From Bacillota bacterium (GTDB lineage Bacteria > Bacillota > Bacilli > Bacillales_B > DSM-18226), in NCBI GenBank assembly GCA_021821235.1, contig JAKACS010000198.1:1-6317 (forward strand): a stretch of 6,317 nt of DNA, written 5' to 3'. A program made the position numbers and the translations under genes. Positions within the stretch are counted from its first letter, which is position 1. Every line of letters starts with the position of its first letter. Below are positions 4,858 through 6,317 of this stretch, piece by piece. The notes beneath the pieces are model-generated. The model saw only the letters and a program-made list of their open reading frames with translations. It made no database searches and had not been told where the DNA came from.

Positions 4858-6317
4858 TTAATTTCCTGCGCAATTGTCCACATCCAGATCGGTTACAGGC
4901 CACCAGAAGAAGCCGTCTTTTTCCAAAAGCTCATCTGCCGCTTTCGGACCCATTGAACCGGATTCATAGTTCGGAAAGTTTTCTTTGCTCTTTTCCCAGA
5001 CGGCTGAAATTTTGTCAACAAAATTCCAGGAATAGGCAACTTCATCCCAGTGTGTAAAGTTCGTTGCGTCACCGCGCATGCAGTCGTAAAGCAGCTTTTC
5101 ATATCCTTCAGGCGTGTTCATTGCATTTACTCCACTGTTGGCAAAGCTCAGCTTTACTTCTTGTGCATCCAAATGTCCGCCTGCTTTTTTTGCATTTAAA
5201 TGCAACGTAATGCCTTCTTCAGGCTGAATGTGAATGACAAGAAGGTTTGGGTTCAATTCTTTTTCTGTCTGATAGTAAAGATTCATTGGGATATCTTTAA
5301 ATTGAACGACAATTTTCGTTGATTTCGTCGTCATTCTTTTTCCCGTGCGAATGTAAAATGGAACTCCAGCCCAGCGGAAATTGTCAATCATGACTTTTCC
5401 AGCTACAAAGGTTTCCGTATTGGATTCTTTGTCAACCATTGGTTCATCGCGATAGGCGGGTACTTGTTTACCCTCGATCATTCCCTCACCATATTGGCCG
5501 CGGACAAAGTAATTATGGACATCTTCGCCTTCAACGTTTCGAACGGCACGGAACACTCTTACTTTTTCCGCACGAATTTCGTCGGTTGTCAGTTTGATTG
5601 GCGGTTCCATTGCAAGCAAGGCAACCATTTGCATCATATGGTTTTGCAGCATATCCCTTAGCGCTCCGCTTGTTTCATAATAGCGCCCACGCTCTTCCAC
5701 TCCAAGAGTTTCGCTTGAAGTGATTTGGATATTTGAGATATAGCGGTTGTTCCACAGCGGTTCAAAAATGGCGTTGGCAAACCGGATTACTTCGATATTG
5801 CGGACCATTTCTTTTCCTAGATAGTGATCAATCCGGTACACCTCATCTTCAGAAAATGCCGTGCGAATTTGCTCGTTTAGTTCTTTTGCCGAAGCCAAAT
5901 CATGGCCAAATGGCTTTTCGATCACAAGCCGCTTGAAGCCTGTTACATCGGTTAGGCCGTCTGATTTTAAATGTAAGGCGATTGTCCCGAAAAATTCAGG
6001 CGCCATTGCAAGATAAAAGATCCGGTTTCCTTCTAAATGGTAATGCTCGTCAAGTTCATTCGCCATGGTTTTTAACGTTTGGTATGAGCTTGAGTTTGTA
6101 ACATCATGTGAGTGATAATAAAAGTGGGAAGCAAATTCATCGATTCGCTCATCTTTTCCTAAAGCCGATTGAACGGAATCTTTTACCGACTGCTGAAACT
6201 CATCATTCGAAAGGGGGCGCCTTGCCACCCCAACTACGGCAAATTGTTCAGACAATCGTCCTCTCTCAAATAAGCGATACAGAGAAGGAAAAAGTTTGCG
6301 CTTAGCTAAATCTCCGG
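4858..6317 (-). CDS. zwf: Glucose-6-phosphate 1-dehydrogenase, N-terminus truncated by window edge
   Basis: This is the first enzyme of the oxidative pentose phosphate pathway, oxidising glucose-6-phosphate to 6-phosphogluconolactone with NADP+ in the cytosol. The frame stays open to the right edge, reading GDLAKRKLFPSLYRLFERGR before the TTG at 6255, so that TTG is internal (LSEQFAVVGV). 485 residues are visible; against the 489 of B. subtilis Zwf, about 17 N-terminal residues with the start of the GATGDLAKRKL dinucleotide-binding loop lie outside. Signatures: EKPFGHD (5919-5899), active site RIDHYLGKE (5835-5809), catalytic-base His of QNHMMQ (5640-5638), then RWAGVPFYIRTGKR, TKIVVQFKDIPMNLYY and GDATNFTHWDEVA. 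The C-terminus ends WWPVTDLDVDNCAGN, longer than the WWNI of B. subtilis. It is convergent with polY1 and shares its terminator. gndA, which lies between polY1 and zwf in B. subtilis as I recall, is absent here. The identity is secure. Confidence 0.97.
   Translation of the reverse strand, partial: GDLAKRKLFPSLYRLFERGRLSEQFAVVGVARRPLSNDEFQQSVKDSVQSALGKDERIDEFASHFYYHSHDVTNSSSYQTLKTMANELDEHYHLEGNRIFYLAMAPEFFGTIALHLKSDGLTDVTGFKRLVIEKPFGHDLASAKELNEQIRTAFSEDEVYRIDHYLGKEMVRNIEVIRFANAIFEPLWNNRYISNIQITSSETLGVEERGRYYETSGALRDMLQNHMMQMVALLAMEPPIKLTTDEIRAEKVRVFRAVRNVEGEDVHNYFVRGQYGEGMIEGKQVPAYRDEPMVDKESNTETFVAGKVMIDNFRWAGVPFYIRTGKRMTTKSTKIVVQFKDIPMNLYYQTEKELNPNLLVIHIQPEEGITLHLNAKKAGGHLDAQEVKLSFANSGVNAMNTPEGYEKLLYDCMRGDATNFTHWDEVAYSWNFVDKISAVWEKSKENFPNYESGSMGPKAADELLEKDGFFWWPVTDLDVDNCAGN

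Noticed and set aside
6253..6255. TTG at 6255 as the zwf start
   Set aside because: Upstream codons continue the conserved GDLAKRKLFPSLYRLFERGR of Zwf to the window edge.
1..6317. A new defence, mobile or biosynthetic system
   Set aside because: All six genes belong to recognisable families. There are no repeats, transposase, integrase, toxin-antitoxin or CRISPR signals, and coding density is ordinary.

Overview
This window looks like chromosomal core sequence from a Firmicute close to Bacillus (Bacillaceae). The evidence is strong GGAGG-type ribosome binding sites, sigma-A-like promoters, tight intrinsic terminators, and gene products that closely resemble recalled B. subtilis proteins of the yqj-zwf region (YqjD, YqjE, YqjH/PolY1, Zwf). 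The species cannot be named from the sequence.

Layout: (1) 1-815, plus strand: C-terminal half of a biotin-dependent acyl-CoA carboxyltransferase (YqjD/PccB/MmdA type), cut by the left edge. (2) 816-890: a short gap with a 7-bp hairpin overlapping a likely promoter for the next gene. (3) 891-2021, plus: an M20-family zinc peptidase of the PepT-like YqjE type. (4) 2029-2060: a perfect 32-bp palindrome acting as a bidirectional terminator between convergent genes. (5) 2107-2808, minus: a VIT1/CCC1-family membrane transporter, probably for Fe2+ or Mn2+. (6) 2809-2989: divergent promoter region. (7) 2990-3448, plus: a stand-alone CheW-domain protein. (8) 3436-3475: a terminator whose loop contains the cheW-like stop codon, followed by an extended -10 promoter inside an inverted repeat. 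(9) about 3521-4801, plus: Y-family DNA polymerase PolY1/DinB. (10) 4820-4854: a second bidirectional terminator. (11) 4858-6317, minus: glucose-6-phosphate dehydrogenase Zwf, cut by the right edge just short of its N-terminus.

The genes do not form one pathway. Each appears to be its own transcription unit, or the end of one: acyl-CoA metabolism, peptide turnover, metal transport, chemosensory coupling, translesion DNA synthesis and the oxidative pentose phosphate pathway. The window is a conserved yqjD-yqjE ... polY1-zwf frame. Relative to the B. subtilis order recalled from memory, the middle holds a VIT transporter and an orphan CheW, and gndA is missing between polY1 and zwf.

I found no CRISPR array, mobile element, tRNA/rRNA gene or convincing new system. 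The most useful second looks are the orphan CheW-domain gene, the Val in the carboxyltransferase specificity position, and the inverted repeat around the polY1 promoter together with its uncertain start codon.
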